A stretch of 64,000 bases of DNA from Alloactinosynnema sp. L-07 (GCF_900070365.1 NZ_LN850107.1:496001-560000), one strand, 5' to 3'; counted from the first letter of the stretch, positions 9,288-20,033 are shown. The notes: generated by a model from the letters alone, not told the origin. Numbers and translations: made by a program.

Positions 9288-10126
9288 CCTGGCGGATCCG
9301 GGTGGTGCACACGACCGGCTACCAGTACGAGGCGCCGGTCGTGCAGTCGTTCAACGAGGCCCGGCTGACCCCGCGCAGTGACCGCAGGCAGAACCTGGTG
9401 GTCAGCCGGATCGAGACCACGCCGCCGACGCGGTCCTACCGGTACACCGATTATTGGGGCACCGAGGTCACCTCGTTCGACCTGCACGCGCCGCACACCG
9501 AGCTGAAGATAGTCGCGTCGTCGGTGGTCGAGACCGGCGACACCGTCGAGCCGGTCGACGCCGCGACCTGGGCCGACCTGCGCGACCCGATCGTGCTCGA
9601 CCGGTACGCGGAGTTCCTGGAGTGGACGCGGTACGTGCCGCGGCACCGGGAGCTGGGGAAGCTGGCCCGATCGATGCGCAAGGGGAGGAAGCCGTTCGAG
9701 GCGGTGCTGGCGGTGTCGGAACTGGTGCACGACCGGCTGACATATCGACGGGGAACCACGGGTGTGCACAGCTCGGCGGTCGACGCGTGGGATGCGCGGG
9801 AGGGCGTGTGCCAGGACTACGCCCACCTGACGCTGAGCATGCTGCGGGCGATCGGGGTGCCCGCGCGGTACGTGTCGGGATACCTGCACACCAAACCCGA
9901 GGCGAAGATCGGCGAGGCCGTCCAGGGCGAGAGCCACGCGTGGATCGAGGCGTGGACGGGTGGGTGGTGGGGGTTCGACCCGACCAACGATGTCGAGATC
10001 GGACCTCGGCATATCTGGGTGGCGACGGGACGGGACTACTCGGACGTGTCGCCGGTGAAGGGGACCTATAGCGGGGGAGCGGCATCGGCGATCGAGGTGT
10101 CGGTGGCGGTGACCCGGCTGGCATGA
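9284..10126 (+). CDS. Transglutaminase-like cysteine peptidase-fold protein
   Basis: Third member of the ATP-grasp/alpha-E operon. The N-terminal 80 residues are a beta-rich bacterial transglutaminase N-domain (WRIRVVHTTGYQYEAPV). The catalytic core is complete: Cys in REGVCQDYAHL, His in GESHAWIEAW and Asp in FDPTNDVEIG. GTG 9284 overlaps the preceding stop. The product is about 280 residues. It probably forms or cleaves an amide bond of the product made by the ATP-grasp ligase; this is inferred from the operon. Confidence 0.9.
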   Translation: MTWRIRVVHTTGYQYEAPVVQSFNEARLTPRSDRRQNLVVSRIETTPPTRSYRYTDYWGTEVTSFDLHAPHTELKIVASSVVETGDTVEPVDAATWADLRDPIVLDRYAEFLEWTRYVPRHRELGKLARSMRKGRKPFEAVLAVSELVHDRLTYRRGTTGVHSSAVDAWDAREGVCQDYAHLTLSMLRAIGVPARYVSGYLHTKPEAKIGEAVQGESHAWIEAWTGGWWGFDPTNDVEIGPRHIWVATGRDYSDVSPVKGTYSGGAASAIEVSVAVTRLA

Positions 10127-10662
10127 GTGCCTACTGGAACCCGCTGCCCGCGGTTTCGCGGTGGTCCGACGGGACGAACCTGGCAGGGAAGTGGGACGAG
10201 TGCAACTGGCGCAATGTCCCCGGCCCGTTCTACGCCGCGGCGACCGACACCTGCGTCACCGGCAGGTTGGTAGCGCCGAGAAATGTCCTCTATGACGACG
10301 GCTGGCAGGAGTTCATCTACCGACAGCCGACGCATCCCGCGGAGGTCTCAGCGGTCATGGAAGCCGCGTGGAGCGACCCGTTCGGCGGTTACGCCGTCGA
10401 TGGGGACAACCACTGGACGGTTGCCGCGGTGCGCGGGTGGTGGAGGGACCGCGGGCGGTTGCGGGAGTGGGTCGCGGCGCGGCTGGCGGAGTTCGCGGAC
10501 GGCACGCCCGACGGATCGCCTGACAACCAGGACACCGAGGGCGGCCTGCGTGAATTCGCGAACTATGTGGACGGCGGACTGGATCGATACCTGCGCGGAT
10601 ATCTGTTCTGGCTGGATACCGGCCGAGCCCCGCACACTGGGGAGCGTCTGCCAGCGCTGTGA
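10123..10662 (+). CDS. Conserved hypothetical protein, unknown function
   Basis: A 179-residue soluble protein, coupled to the transglutaminase gene by an ATGA overlap. It is rich in Trp, with NVPGPFYAAATDTCVTG near the N-terminus, a WQEFIYRQP block and a central DGDNHWTVAAVRGWWRDR motif. I recall similar actinobacterial proteins, sometimes labelled ferredoxin, but there is no cysteine cluster to support that here (only two or three isolated cysteines). No function is assigned. The operon position suggests a link to the preceding genes. Confidence 0.7.
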   Translation: MSAYWNPLPAVSRWSDGTNLAGKWDECNWRNVPGPFYAAATDTCVTGRLVAPRNVLYDDGWQEFIYRQPTHPAEVSAVMEAAWSDPFGGYAVDGDNHWTVAAVRGWWRDRGRLREWVAARLAEFADGTPDGSPDNQDTEGGLREFANYVDGGLDRYLRGYLFWLDTGRAPHTGERLPAL

Positions 10663-10768
10663 CAGCGGGTGACCGGGTCATCGCTGGGAGGTGTGCGAGC
10701 GCTCCCGGTCAGGCCCGGGCGGGCGGCATGGGACGATGTACGCATCCCTTGACCATGCGAGGACCTGA

Positions 10769-12616
<1,848 letters not shown>

Positions 12617-12722
12617 CTCGTCCGCGACTTCGCATCCGATCAACCGCACCCAAGGGGCACCGTGACGGCGGCTGACCACGGTCACCGCCTGTTCGGCACC
12701 TTCGCTCGGCAGGTGACCAAGC

Positions 12723-13139
12723 CTAGAAACTCCGGGGAGGCGGGACTGCGTAGTCGAAGGTGTAGGTGTGGGCGCCGTTGTCGTCTCGGCTGATGACCAG
12801 TTCTCCGGTCAGACCGGCGAGTTCGTTGGTGCCTGTTCCCGGCACCACCGTCACGCTGACTGTCTGGCCGGAACTGTCCGCTGTGGCCGAGTGGTGGAGC
12901 ACGAAACTGCCCGCGCGACCGTCGAGGTCGCCGTGGAAGCGCTCGAACGCCACGTAGGCACTGCCGCCGGTCTCCGGGTTCTGGGCGCCGATCATGTGGA
13001 CCTCACTGGTGCCGACCAGCCCGCCGGAGAACGTCTTCGACAGCGTCACGTGGCCGATCGCCGTGCCGCCGTGGTCGTCGTACGGGTCCTCGGCGTTCCA
13101 GCTGTCGATCACAAACGCGCCGGTGACGTGCTCGGCCAT
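12723..13139 (-). CDS. DUF3224-family protein
   Basis: A 138-residue, mostly beta protein. The features I associate with DUF3224 are an N-terminal strand pair, the LSKTFSGGLVGTSEV segment, a central YVAFERFHGDLDGRAGSFVL block and a C-terminal GELVISRDDNGAHTYTFDY. The fold resembles allene-oxide-cyclase-type barrels. No catalytic role is known. It has no signal peptide, so it is probably cytoplasmic. It is divergent from the MmcQ/YjbR gene across 35 bases. Confidence 0.8.
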   Translation of the reverse strand: MAEHVTGAFVIDSWNAEDPYDDHGGTAIGHVTLSKTFSGGLVGTSEVHMIGAQNPETGGSAYVAFERFHGDLDGRAGSFVLHHSATADSSGQTVSVTVVPGTGTNELAGLTGELVISRDDNGAHTYTFDYAVPPPRSF

Positions 13140-13174
13140 CAGGTCTCCCGCAAGTGTCGTGGTTGGTGTGCATC

Positions 13175-13558
13175 ATGTCAGTCATGACCGACAAGCCCGA
13201 CCCGCTCCCGGCCCTGCGCGCGATCTGCCTGGCCTTTCCGGAGGCGACCGAACGGGTCAGCCACGGCGAGCCGACGTGGTTCGTCCGGGAGAAAAAGACG
13301 TTCGTGACCTATGCGAACAACCACCACGACGACCGCGTCGCCTTCTGGTGCGCCGCGCCGCCGGGGGCGCAGGAGGAGTTGGTGGCCGAGGACCCGGAGC
13401 GGTTCTTCCGGCCGCCCTACGTCGGGCACCGGGGCTGGCTCGGGGTCTATGTGGACGTCGAGGTCGACTGGGCCGAAATCGCCGAGATCGTCGACCAGGC
13501 ATATCGCCTCATCGCGCCCAAACGGCTGGTGGCCGAACTGGACGCTCGTGGTGCGTAG
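13175..13558 (+). CDS. MmcQ/YjbR-family protein
   Basis: Small 127-residue protein of the double-wing DNA-binding-like MmcQ/YjbR fold. Diagnostic segments are LRAICLAFPEATERVSHGEP, the tryptophan and strand of TWFVREKKTFVTY, and the FRPPYVGHRGWLGVYVD block near the C-terminus. Either ATG 13175 or ATG 13184 could be the start; they differ by three residues. No function is established for the family beyond a structural resemblance to DNA-binding proteins. Confidence 0.82.
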   Translation: MSVMTDKPDPLPALRAICLAFPEATERVSHGEPTWFVREKKTFVTYANNHHDDRVAFWCAAPPGAQEELVAEDPERFFRPPYVGHRGWLGVYVDVEVDWAEIAEIVDQAYRLIAPKRLVAELDARGA

Positions 13559-13730
13559 GCACTTCGCCCCTATCTGACCGGGGGAACAAGTGGCATAACC
13601 GTCTGTGGCTTACGTGACTTTGCGTGAGCAGACCACAGCAACGAGACCCATTTGGGTGCTCGTCAACCTTGCCGAGAAGAGACTCGGGGATCTGCCTCTT
13701 CGCGACGCTTTGCCGACGCTGGAGGCATTG

Positions 13731-15503
13731 ATGTCCCTTCGCAGGTCTCGGCTCGCGGTCATCCCGGTCGCGGCCATGGCGCTGGTGGTCGGCTACCTGC
13801 CCGCCGCCGTCGCGAATCTGGCCGGAAGCCCGTTCGACGCGGGTGACGGCAACCTCGTCCTCAACGACGAGACGCAGGACTGGGTGAACGCCCCGAACCG
13901 ACAGGTCGGCGTCGACCTGCCCACAGGTCAGAACGACAACTCCTTCGGCCAGGGCACGAAAGAGGACACCCCGGTCCCGACGGTCGTCACCGGGTCCATC
14001 CCGAACAACAAGAGCGACCTGACCCGGCTGTATGTGGCCAACGAGAAAGTCGGCGCCAAGGAATTCCTGTACCTGGCTTGGGAGCGCGTGCAGGAGCCCA
14101 ACGGCACCACCAACATGGACTTCGAGTTCAACCAGAACTCCACCGCCTCCGCCAACGGGGTCACGCCGGTTCGCACCGCCGGTGACGTGCTGATCAAGTA
14201 CGACCTCTCTCAGGGCGGGGTCAACCCGAACCTCGGCTACCACCTCTGGGTCACCGCCGGTGATCCCGCCGTGGTGTGCGAGGCCAACAACTCGGTGCCG
14301 TGTTGGGGCACGGTGCAGTCCTTGTCCGGCAACTTCGAGGGCGCGATCAACACCGTGCCGGTGAGCGACCCGATCCCACCTGGCCCGCCGCGCACGCTGA
14401 GCGTGCGCACCTTCGGTGAGGCCGCGGTCAACCTGACCGACTCCGGCATCCTGCCGCCGAACGTGTGCAAGACCTTCGGCTCGGCCTACCTCAAGAGCCG
14501 CGCGTCCGACTCGTTCACCGCCGCGGTGAAGGACTTCATCGCGCCGGTCCCGGTCAACATCAGCAACTGCGGTTCGATCGTCATCCACAAGGTCACCGTC
14601 AACGGGGACGACACCTTCTCCTACACCACGACGGGTGGCTTGAGCCCGTCCGGATTCACCCTGTCCAACGGTGGCACGCGGACCTACGTCGACGTCGCCT
14701 CCGGTTCGTACGGCGTGACCGAGAGCGCCCCGCCCGCGGGCTGGACGCTGCAGAGCCTGGTGTGCGCCGCCACCGGCGCGGGCACCAGCGTCACGACCAG
14801 TTCGGCGACGGCCAACATCACCATGGCCGGTGACGGGCTCGTCGAGTGCACCTACACCAACCACACAAAGCTGAGCCCGACCATCACCACGACCCTCTCG
14901 GCGACGTCCGCGCCGATCGGGACGACGGTCCACGACTCGGCGGCGCTGTCCGGCGCCTCCGCCACCGCGGGCGGGACCGCGACGTACACCGTCTACACCG
15001 ACACCGGCTGCTCGCAGAACCCGCAGGACGCGGGCACGGTGAACGTGACCAACGGGGTCGTGCCGGACTCCAACGGGATCACGTTCAACTCCGCGGGGAC
15101 CTTCTACTGGCAGGTCACCTACAGCGGCGACGCGAACAACAACCCAGCGATCAGCGTCTGCACGAGCGAGATCGTCGTCATCGTCAAGAACCAGCCGGGG
15201 ATGACGACCGCGCAGAACCTGCTGCCCAACGACAACTCGACGCTGACCGGCGCGACCGCGAACGCGGGCGGATCGATCACGTTCAAGCTGTTCAGCCCGG
15301 CCGACGGGACCTGTTCGGGTGCGGCCTCGCTGACCGAGACGGTCGCGGTGTCCGGCAACGGCACGTACGCCACGACGAACACGACCTTCTTCGCCTCCGC
15401 CGAGGGCACCTGGCGGTGGCTGGTCACCTACACCGGTGACGCCAACAACGAGGCGGCGACCTCGGCGTGCGGCGTCGAGCACTTCACGATCGACAACGGC
15501 TGA
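13731..15503 (+). CDS. Secreted multi-domain Ig-like protein
   Basis: About 590 residues. It has an N-terminal signal sequence (MSLRRSRLAVIPVAAMALVVG, cleavage near PAAVA), then a roughly 250-residue beta-rich region of unknown type. A prealbumin/SpaA-like domain follows (about 280-378, starting CGSIVIHKVTVNG and containing SGSYGVTESAPPAGWTL), then two tandem Ig-like repeats (about 380-487 and 490-590), each ending in W-x-VTY-x-GDANN. There is no sortase motif or C-terminal anchor, so it is probably released. ATG 13731 is chosen because of the GGAGG site ten bases upstream; the open frame before it lacks a good start. Confidence 0.78.
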   Translation: MSLRRSRLAVIPVAAMALVVGYLPAAVANLAGSPFDAGDGNLVLNDETQDWVNAPNRQVGVDLPTGQNDNSFGQGTKEDTPVPTVVTGSIPNNKSDLTRLYVANEKVGAKEFLYLAWERVQEPNGTTNMDFEFNQNSTASANGVTPVRTAGDVLIKYDLSQGGVNPNLGYHLWVTAGDPAVVCEANNSVPCWGTVQSLSGNFEGAINTVPVSDPIPPGPPRTLSVRTFGEAAVNLTDSGILPPNVCKTFGSAYLKSRASDSFTAAVKDFIAPVPVNISNCGSIVIHKVTVNGDDTFSYTTTGGLSPSGFTLSNGGTRTYVDVASGSYGVTESAPPAGWTLQSLVCAATGAGTSVTTSSATANITMAGDGLVECTYTNHTKLSPTITTTLSATSAPIGTTVHDSAALSGASATAGGTATYTVYTDTGCSQNPQDAGTVNVTNGVVPDSNGITFNSAGTFYWQVTYSGDANNNPAISVCTSEIVVIVKNQPGMTTAQNLLPNDNSTLTGATANAGGSITFKLFSPADGTCSGAASLTETVAVSGNGTYATTNTTFFASAEGTWRWLVTYTGDANNEAATSACGVEHFTIDNG

Positions 15504-15508
15504 GGGAG

Positions 15509-15538
15509 CGGGTCGAGGAGTTCGGTGTCCTCGGCCCG
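15509..15538. terminator. Bidirectional hairpin between convergent genes
   Basis: Arms CGGGTCGAGGA and TCCTCGGCCCG (one G-T pair) around an 8-base loop, in the 35-base gap between the Ig-like protein and the HD gene. Confidence 0.6.
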
Positions 15539-15964
15539 TCAGCTCACACTCAGGTACGCCAGCGCGGCCCGGTACTTGGCCCGCAGGCGTACCTGGGTGT
15601 GTTCGTCGAGGTAGTGCAGGCGTTCCGGGGATGAGTTGTCGGCGATGTCGGCGAACTTCACCGTCAGCGCGATCGGATTGGCCGCGACCCTGGCCAGGTA
15701 GGTCTGCTGGTCCTCGCCGGGGACCTTGCTGATGGCGACCACGGCGGCGACGACCTCCGCCGGGCAGCCCGCGGCGAGCAGGTCGGCGGCGGTGACGTGG
15801 GTGTCCTCGACGACGTCGTGCAGCACGGCGGTCATGCGCTCGTGGTCGCCGCTCACGCGGTCCATGACACGCAGCGGGTGGCCGATATAGGGTCGCCCGG
15901 ATTTGTCGACCTGGCCCCGGTGTGCCTCGCGCGCGATGCGGATGGCGTCATCGACGGTGAACAT
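15539..15964 (-). CDS. Small HD-domain hydrolase, SpoT/MESH1-like
   Basis: A 141-residue stand-alone HD domain related to the hydrolase half of RelA/SpoT. Visible motifs are REAHRGQVDKSGRPYIGHPL, the metal-binding HDVVEDT, and KFADIADN in place of the usual KLADRLHN. There is no synthetase or TGS domain. Small alarmone hydrolases of this size remove the 3' diphosphate of (p)ppGpp; whether this one does is inference. The changed third motif leaves room for another nucleotide substrate. Confidence 0.75.
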   Translation of the reverse strand: MFTVDDAIRIAREAHRGQVDKSGRPYIGHPLRVMDRVSGDHERMTAVLHDVVEDTHVTAADLLAAGCPAEVVAAVVAISKVPGEDQQTYLARVAANPIALTVKFADIADNSSPERLHYLDEHTQVRLRAKYRAALAYLSVS

Positions 15965-16046
15965 GTCGAGAATCTAACCAACAGGACCGGAACCGCACGT
16001 CGATCACACACGTCCTGGTGACAGCGCGACAGGGAGGGAGGCCGCA

Positions 16047-16958
16047 GTGGACGAACCGTGGGGACTGTCCGGACCGGAGTTCTTGAGGCTGTATTGGATA
16101 GCCATCGGTCTCGCGGTGGTGCTGGTGGTGGTCGCCAAGATCCGCGCGCGGACCGCGGCGTCGGGAGATCCGCACGACCGCGGCGATCTGGACCCGTACC
16201 AACTCGCCCTGCTGACGGCGGGGCCCGCGCGGGTCGAGCAGACCGCGATGGCGGGCCTGGTGTCGCGGGGCGCGATCCGGGTGAACCGGACCGGCGAGGT
16301 TACCCGCCCGCACGGCGGTCCCGGGCCCGCCGACGCGGTGCAGGACTACGTACTCGGCCGGGTCCCGACCTCGGGCAGGCTGCCGCGACTGGCGGGCCTC
16401 GGTTTCGGCGACAGCGCGCTCGGCAGGCAGTTGATCGACGGCCTGACCCGGCGCGGATACATGACTTCGTTGCACCGCGCGCGGCGGCTCAACCGGGTGC
16501 ACTGGGTGTTCCTGGTGATCATCGCAGTCGGCGGGTACCGGGCCTACAACGGCATCCAGCTGGACCGGCCCAGCGTGTTCCTGTTCCTGTCGGTGTTCGC
16601 CACCCTGTGGATCTGGATCTTCTGCCGCGCGATCCTGGGTCGGGCGCGCAGCCGGGTCACCAAGCGCGGCAGGTCCGCGCTGCTCGACGCGCGGTCGCGG
16701 TATCCCCGCACGGTGGGCGTCGGCGCCATGGCCGGGTTCGCGGTGCTGGGCCCGGTCGCGCTCTGGGGGCTGACCGCGTACCCCGACGACGAGCTGAGCG
16801 CGGCGTTCGCGGCGGACAGGACGACGTCGAGCTCGGACAGCGGCAGCGGCTGCGGCAGCGGGTGCTCGGCGAGTTCGTGCTCCAGTTCGAGCAGCAGCAG
16901 CGGTGGCAGCAGTTGCAGCAGCGGCAGCAGTTGCGGTGGCGGCGGCTGCGGCGGCTAA
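16047..16958 (+). CDS. TIGR04222-type membrane protein with Cys/Ser/Gly-rich tail
   Basis: 303 residues with four hydrophobic segments (about 12-32, 152-170, 178-198 and 222-245) and a cytosolic middle domain (DPYQLALLTAGPARVEQTAM...AL..RG.I) matching the TIGR04222 family as I recall it. The last 44 residues are almost only Ser, Gly and Cys, with six cysteines (ending SSCGGGGCGG). Such tails occur in this family and have been linked with metallo-oxidase-type modification when a DUF692 gene is adjacent; none is visible here. GTG 16047 follows a strong GGGAGGGAGG site. Confidence 0.75.
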   Translation: MDEPWGLSGPEFLRLYWIAIGLAVVLVVVAKIRARTAASGDPHDRGDLDPYQLALLTAGPARVEQTAMAGLVSRGAIRVNRTGEVTRPHGGPGPADAVQDYVLGRVPTSGRLPRLAGLGFGDSALGRQLIDGLTRRGYMTSLHRARRLNRVHWVFLVIIAVGGYRAYNGIQLDRPSVFLFLSVFATLWIWIFCRAILGRARSRVTKRGRSALLDARSRYPRTVGVGAMAGFAVLGPVALWGLTAYPDDELSAAFAADRTTSSSDSGSGCGSGCSASSCSSSSSSSGGSSCSSGSSCGGGGCGG

Positions 16959-16967
16959 GGTCGGTGG

Positions 16968-18005
16968 GTGATCGCTGAGCTGACCATCCCGGTGATCGTC
17001 GCGCCGATGGCGGGCGGTCCGAGCACCCCGGAGCTGGTGGCGGGCGCGGTCGACGCGGGTGCGTTCGCCTTCCTCGCCGCGGGCTACCTCACCGCGGACG
17101 CGCTGCGGGCCCAGATCGACGCGACCCGCGCGCTGACCGGCAAGCCGTTCGGCGTCAACCTGTTCGTCCCCGGCGCGGAGTCGGCCGACGACCTGGAGCC
17201 GTACCGCGACCTCGTCGGCAGGGAGGCCGCGCGGCTGGGGGTCGAGCCGGGGAATCCCGCGTGGGACGACGACCAGTTCGCCGCCAAGCTCGACGTGGTG
17301 CTCGACGCGCGGATCCCGGTCGTGTCGTTCACCTTCGGGCTGCCCTCGTCCGCCGACCTCGACCGGCTGCGGTCGGCGGGCGTCGTCACCGTCGCGACGG
17401 TCACCACGCCCGCGGAGGCCCGCGCGGCGCGTGCCGTGGACGCGCTGTGTGTCCAGGGCGGCGCCGCGGGCGCGCACCGCGGGTCCTTCGCCAACGAAGT
17501 CCACCTCTACGACCTGCTCCCGCTGCTGCGCCTGATCGCGGCCGAGACCGACCAGCCGCTGATCGCCACGGGCGGGCTCATGCACGGCGCCGACGTGGCC
17601 GCCGTGATCGCAGCCGGTGCGGTCGCCGCGCAGTTGGGCACCGCGTTCCTGCGCTGTCCCGAGGCGGGCACCCAACCCGCCCACCGGGCGGCGCTGGCGG
17701 CAGGGGAGCGCGACACCGTGGTCACCCGCGCGTTCAGCGGGCGGCCCGCGCGCGGGATGGCCAACCGGTTCATCGCCGAGTACGGCCCGCACGCCCCGGC
17801 GGCCTACCCGCAGATCCACCACCTGACCCGCCCGGTGCGGGCCGCGGCGGCGCGGGCGGGCGACCAGGAGGCGATGGCGCTGTGGGCGGGCCAGGGCTAT
17901 CGGCTGGCGCGCGAATTGCCGGTCGCCGAAGTGATCGACGCACTTTCCCACGAATTCGAAGAAGCGGTAACTCGTTTGGCCCATCGGGTGCCGCGAACGG
18001 GTTAG
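16968..18005 (+). CDS. Nitronate monooxygenase / 2-nitropropane dioxygenase-family flavoprotein
   Basis: FMN-dependent TIM-barrel enzyme that oxidises alkyl nitronates. The 345-residue product begins with the substrate/FMN strand PVIVAPMAGGPSTPELV and has the flavin-phosphate loops QGGAAGAHRGSF and ATGGLMHGADVAAVIAAGAVAAQLGTAFL. The His in AGAHRG is the likely catalytic base. GTG 16968 starts ten bases after the preceding gene, so the two may be co-transcribed. The physiological substrate is unknown. Confidence 0.87.
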   Translation: MIAELTIPVIVAPMAGGPSTPELVAGAVDAGAFAFLAAGYLTADALRAQIDATRALTGKPFGVNLFVPGAESADDLEPYRDLVGREAARLGVEPGNPAWDDDQFAAKLDVVLDARIPVVSFTFGLPSSADLDRLRSAGVVTVATVTTPAEARAARAVDALCVQGGAAGAHRGSFANEVHLYDLLPLLRLIAAETDQPLIATGGLMHGADVAAVIAAGAVAAQLGTAFLRCPEAGTQPAHRAALAAGERDTVVTRAFSGRPARGMANRFIAEYGPHAPAAYPQIHHLTRPVRAAAARAGDQEAMALWAGQGYRLARELPVAEVIDALSHEFEEAVTRLAHRVPRTG

Positions 18006-18120
18006 TTTCCAGAAAGTTTCGTCTTATGTGGACGCTGTGCGGTTGCCCACAGACTTGTCCACGAGCGCCGATGTCCGCGGCTAACCTTTGCGGACAGCCA
18101 ACAATCCCGGAGGCCGTCGC

Positions 18121-19185
18121 ATGGTCGGACTGCCGACACTGGACACTGTTCGCGCCGCGGCGGGCAATGTCGCCCACCGTGCCCTGGTCGGCGGTTTCGC
18201 CGATTTTCGGCCGCTGCCGCGCACCGCGATCGATTCGGGTCGCACGCGGTCGGTCTTCAATTACCACCTGCCGGAAGGCGTGGCCGCCGACGGCGATCCG
18301 ACGCTGCTGGTGCCGCCGCTCGCCGTGCCCGACTACTGCTTCGACCTGCGCCGCGGGTGCAGCGTGGTCGAGCACCTGATCTCCGGCGGCAGGCCGACCT
18401 ACGTCGTGGAGTACGGCGCCATCGGGTTCGGCGACCGCGCGCTGGGGCTGGAGCACTGGGTCGAGGACGTGCTGCCGACGGCGATCCGGGCGGTGCACGA
18501 GCACTCCGGGGGCAGGCCGGTGCACCTCGTTGGCTGGTGCCTCGGCGGGATCATGTCGATCCTCACCGCCGCGCGGATGGGCGCGTGGCCGATCGCGTCG
18601 GTGACGGTGGTGGCCAGTCCGTTCGACTTCCGCGCCATTCCGCTGATCTCCGCGTTCCGGCCCCTGGTCGAGGCGACCGGCGGATACGCGCTCACGCCGC
18701 TCTACCGGGCTTTCGGGGGCGTTCCGGCTCCGCTGGTGCGCCGGGCGTTCCAGATCAGCGGGTTGAGCAAGCACGTGACCAAGCCGGTCGCGATCGCCCG
18801 CAACCTCGGCGACCGGGACTTCCTGGCCCAGATCGAGGCGGTCGACCGGTTCACCGCGAACATGGTCGCCTACCCCGGCCGCACGTTCGCCCAGCTCTAT
18901 CACCGCTTCTTCCGCGCGAACGACCTGGCCGACGGCCGGGTGACGCTCGGCGGCGTCGAGGTGGACACCGCCGCGGTGAAGCAGCCGACCCTGGTGATCG
19001 CGGGGACGGGCGACAACCTCGCGCCGCCGCGCGCGGTCCGCAGGCTCACCGAACTGCTGCCGGAAGCCGCCGAGGTCCGGTTCGCGACGGCGCCCGGCGG
19101 CCACCTCGGCGTGCTGACCGGACGCGGCGCGCGCCGGGGGACTTGGCCGCTGATCGACGCGTTCCAGGCCCGGCACGACGCCTAG
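18121..19185 (+). CDS. Alpha/beta hydrolase with PHA-synthase-like cysteine nucleophile
   Basis: A 354-residue alpha/beta-hydrolase. The nucleophile elbow reads VGWCLGG, with Cys in place of Ser, as in polyhydroxyalkanoate synthases. The acid is probably Asp in GTGDNLAPP and the base His in GGHLGV. The oxyanion region is PPLAVPDYCFDL. It is shorter than PhaC of classes I/II and nearer class III in length; no PhaE or granule-protein gene is nearby. It may be an acyltransferase or a divergent PHA synthase. ATG 18121 has CCGGAGG upstream. It overlaps the next, convergent gene by four bases. Confidence 0.75.
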   Translation: MVGLPTLDTVRAAAGNVAHRALVGGFADFRPLPRTAIDSGRTRSVFNYHLPEGVAADGDPTLLVPPLAVPDYCFDLRRGCSVVEHLISGGRPTYVVEYGAIGFGDRALGLEHWVEDVLPTAIRAVHEHSGGRPVHLVGWCLGGIMSILTAARMGAWPIASVTVVASPFDFRAIPLISAFRPLVEATGGYALTPLYRAFGGVPAPLVRRAFQISGLSKHVTKPVAIARNLGDRDFLAQIEAVDRFTANMVAYPGRTFAQLYHRFFRANDLADGRVTLGGVEVDTAAVKQPTLVIAGTGDNLAPPRAVRRLTELLPEAAEVRFATAPGGHLGVLTGRGARRGTWPLIDAFQARHDA

Positions 19186-20033
19186 GAGACCAGCGTTCGT
19201 TCGCGGGCGCCCGAGGCGAAGTCGGCGATGAGGTCGGCGGTCCCGGCCGGGTCGTCGAGTTGGGGGCAGTGGCCGCAGTCGTCCAGGACGCGCAGTTCGC
19301 TGTGGGGGACCTCGGCGTGCAGACGCTTGCCGGACTGGGTGGCGACGAGCTTGTCCTTGCGGCCGACCACCACGGTGAGCGGGCAGCGGATGTCCTGCGG
19401 CCGGTAGGCGTCGCGCAGTTCCGACAGCAGGGTGCGCCCCTTGACCAGCAGCGCCTTGGTCGACTGGTCGTCGCGGACGAGGTCGGCGAAGCGGGCGACG
19501 GTGTCGGGGCAGGCCGAGCCGGGGCGGGCGTAGAGGATCCTCGGGATGACCGCCGAGGCCACCGTGCGCACCGCGACGGCGGGGACGGGCAGCGCCGAGT
19601 ACAGCCACACCGGCAGCGCGTTGGTGTCCAGCGCCCGCAGCATCCACGAGTCGTGCAGGCCGGGAGCGGCGATCGAGACGACGCCCGCCAGCGGCAGGCC
19701 CGGGTTCTGCGCGGCTCGCAGCGCGGCCGTGCCGCCCATCGAGTTGCCGACCAGCACGACCGGGCCGCCGCGACCGGTGACCAGGTCGGCCAGGAACGCG
19801 TCGAGTTGGGGCAGGATCGGGCCCGGCGCCAGGTCGTCGGCCTCGCCGAAGCCGGGCAGGTCGACCGCCATGGCCGCCAGCCCGCGCTCGGCGAAGTCCG
19901 CCAGCACGCCTCGCCAGGTGTCCGCCGAGTCGCCGAACCCGTGCAGCAGCACGACGCGGGGGCGTCTGCCGACCGATAGCACCCTGGTCCGCACCCCACC
20001 GACTGTGCGCAGGCTCACTCGAATGGACGACAT
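19182..20033 (-). CDS. Alpha/beta hydrolase
   Basis: A 283-residue serine hydrolase of the general alpha/beta family. It has the HGFGDSADTW oxyanion motif after the first strand, nucleophile elbow VGNSMGG near residue 95, acid Asp in VVGRKDKLV and His in LDDCGHCPQLD. This is a complete triad of the type found in C-C hydrolases, haloperoxidases and epoxide hydrolases; the substrate cannot be assigned. ATG at 20031-20033 (MSSIRVSLRTVGG) is preferred over the longer frame. It is convergent with the PHA-synthase-like gene. Confidence 0.82.
   Translation of the reverse strand: MSSIRVSLRTVGGVRTRVLSVGRRPRVVLLHGFGDSADTWRGVLADFAERGLAAMAVDLPGFGEADDLAPGPILPQLDAFLADLVTGRGGPVVLVGNSMGGTAALRAAQNPGLPLAGVVSIAAPGLHDSWMLRALDTNALPVWLYSALPVPAVAVRTVASAVIPRILYARPGSACPDTVARFADLVRDDQSTKALLVKGRTLLSELRDAYRPQDIRCPLTVVVGRKDKLVATQSGKRLHAEVPHSELRVLDDCGHCPQLDDPAGTADLIADFASGARERTLVS

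Noticed and set aside
12660..12715. Hairpin between lepA and the DUF3224 gene
   Set aside because: Arms GGTCACCGCCTG and CAGGTGACC pair only with a bulge; too weak to call a terminator.
13605..13730. N-terminal extension of the secreted Ig-like protein from 13605
   Set aside because: Adds 42 residues before the signal peptide and would block export; ATG 13731 has its own GGAGG site.
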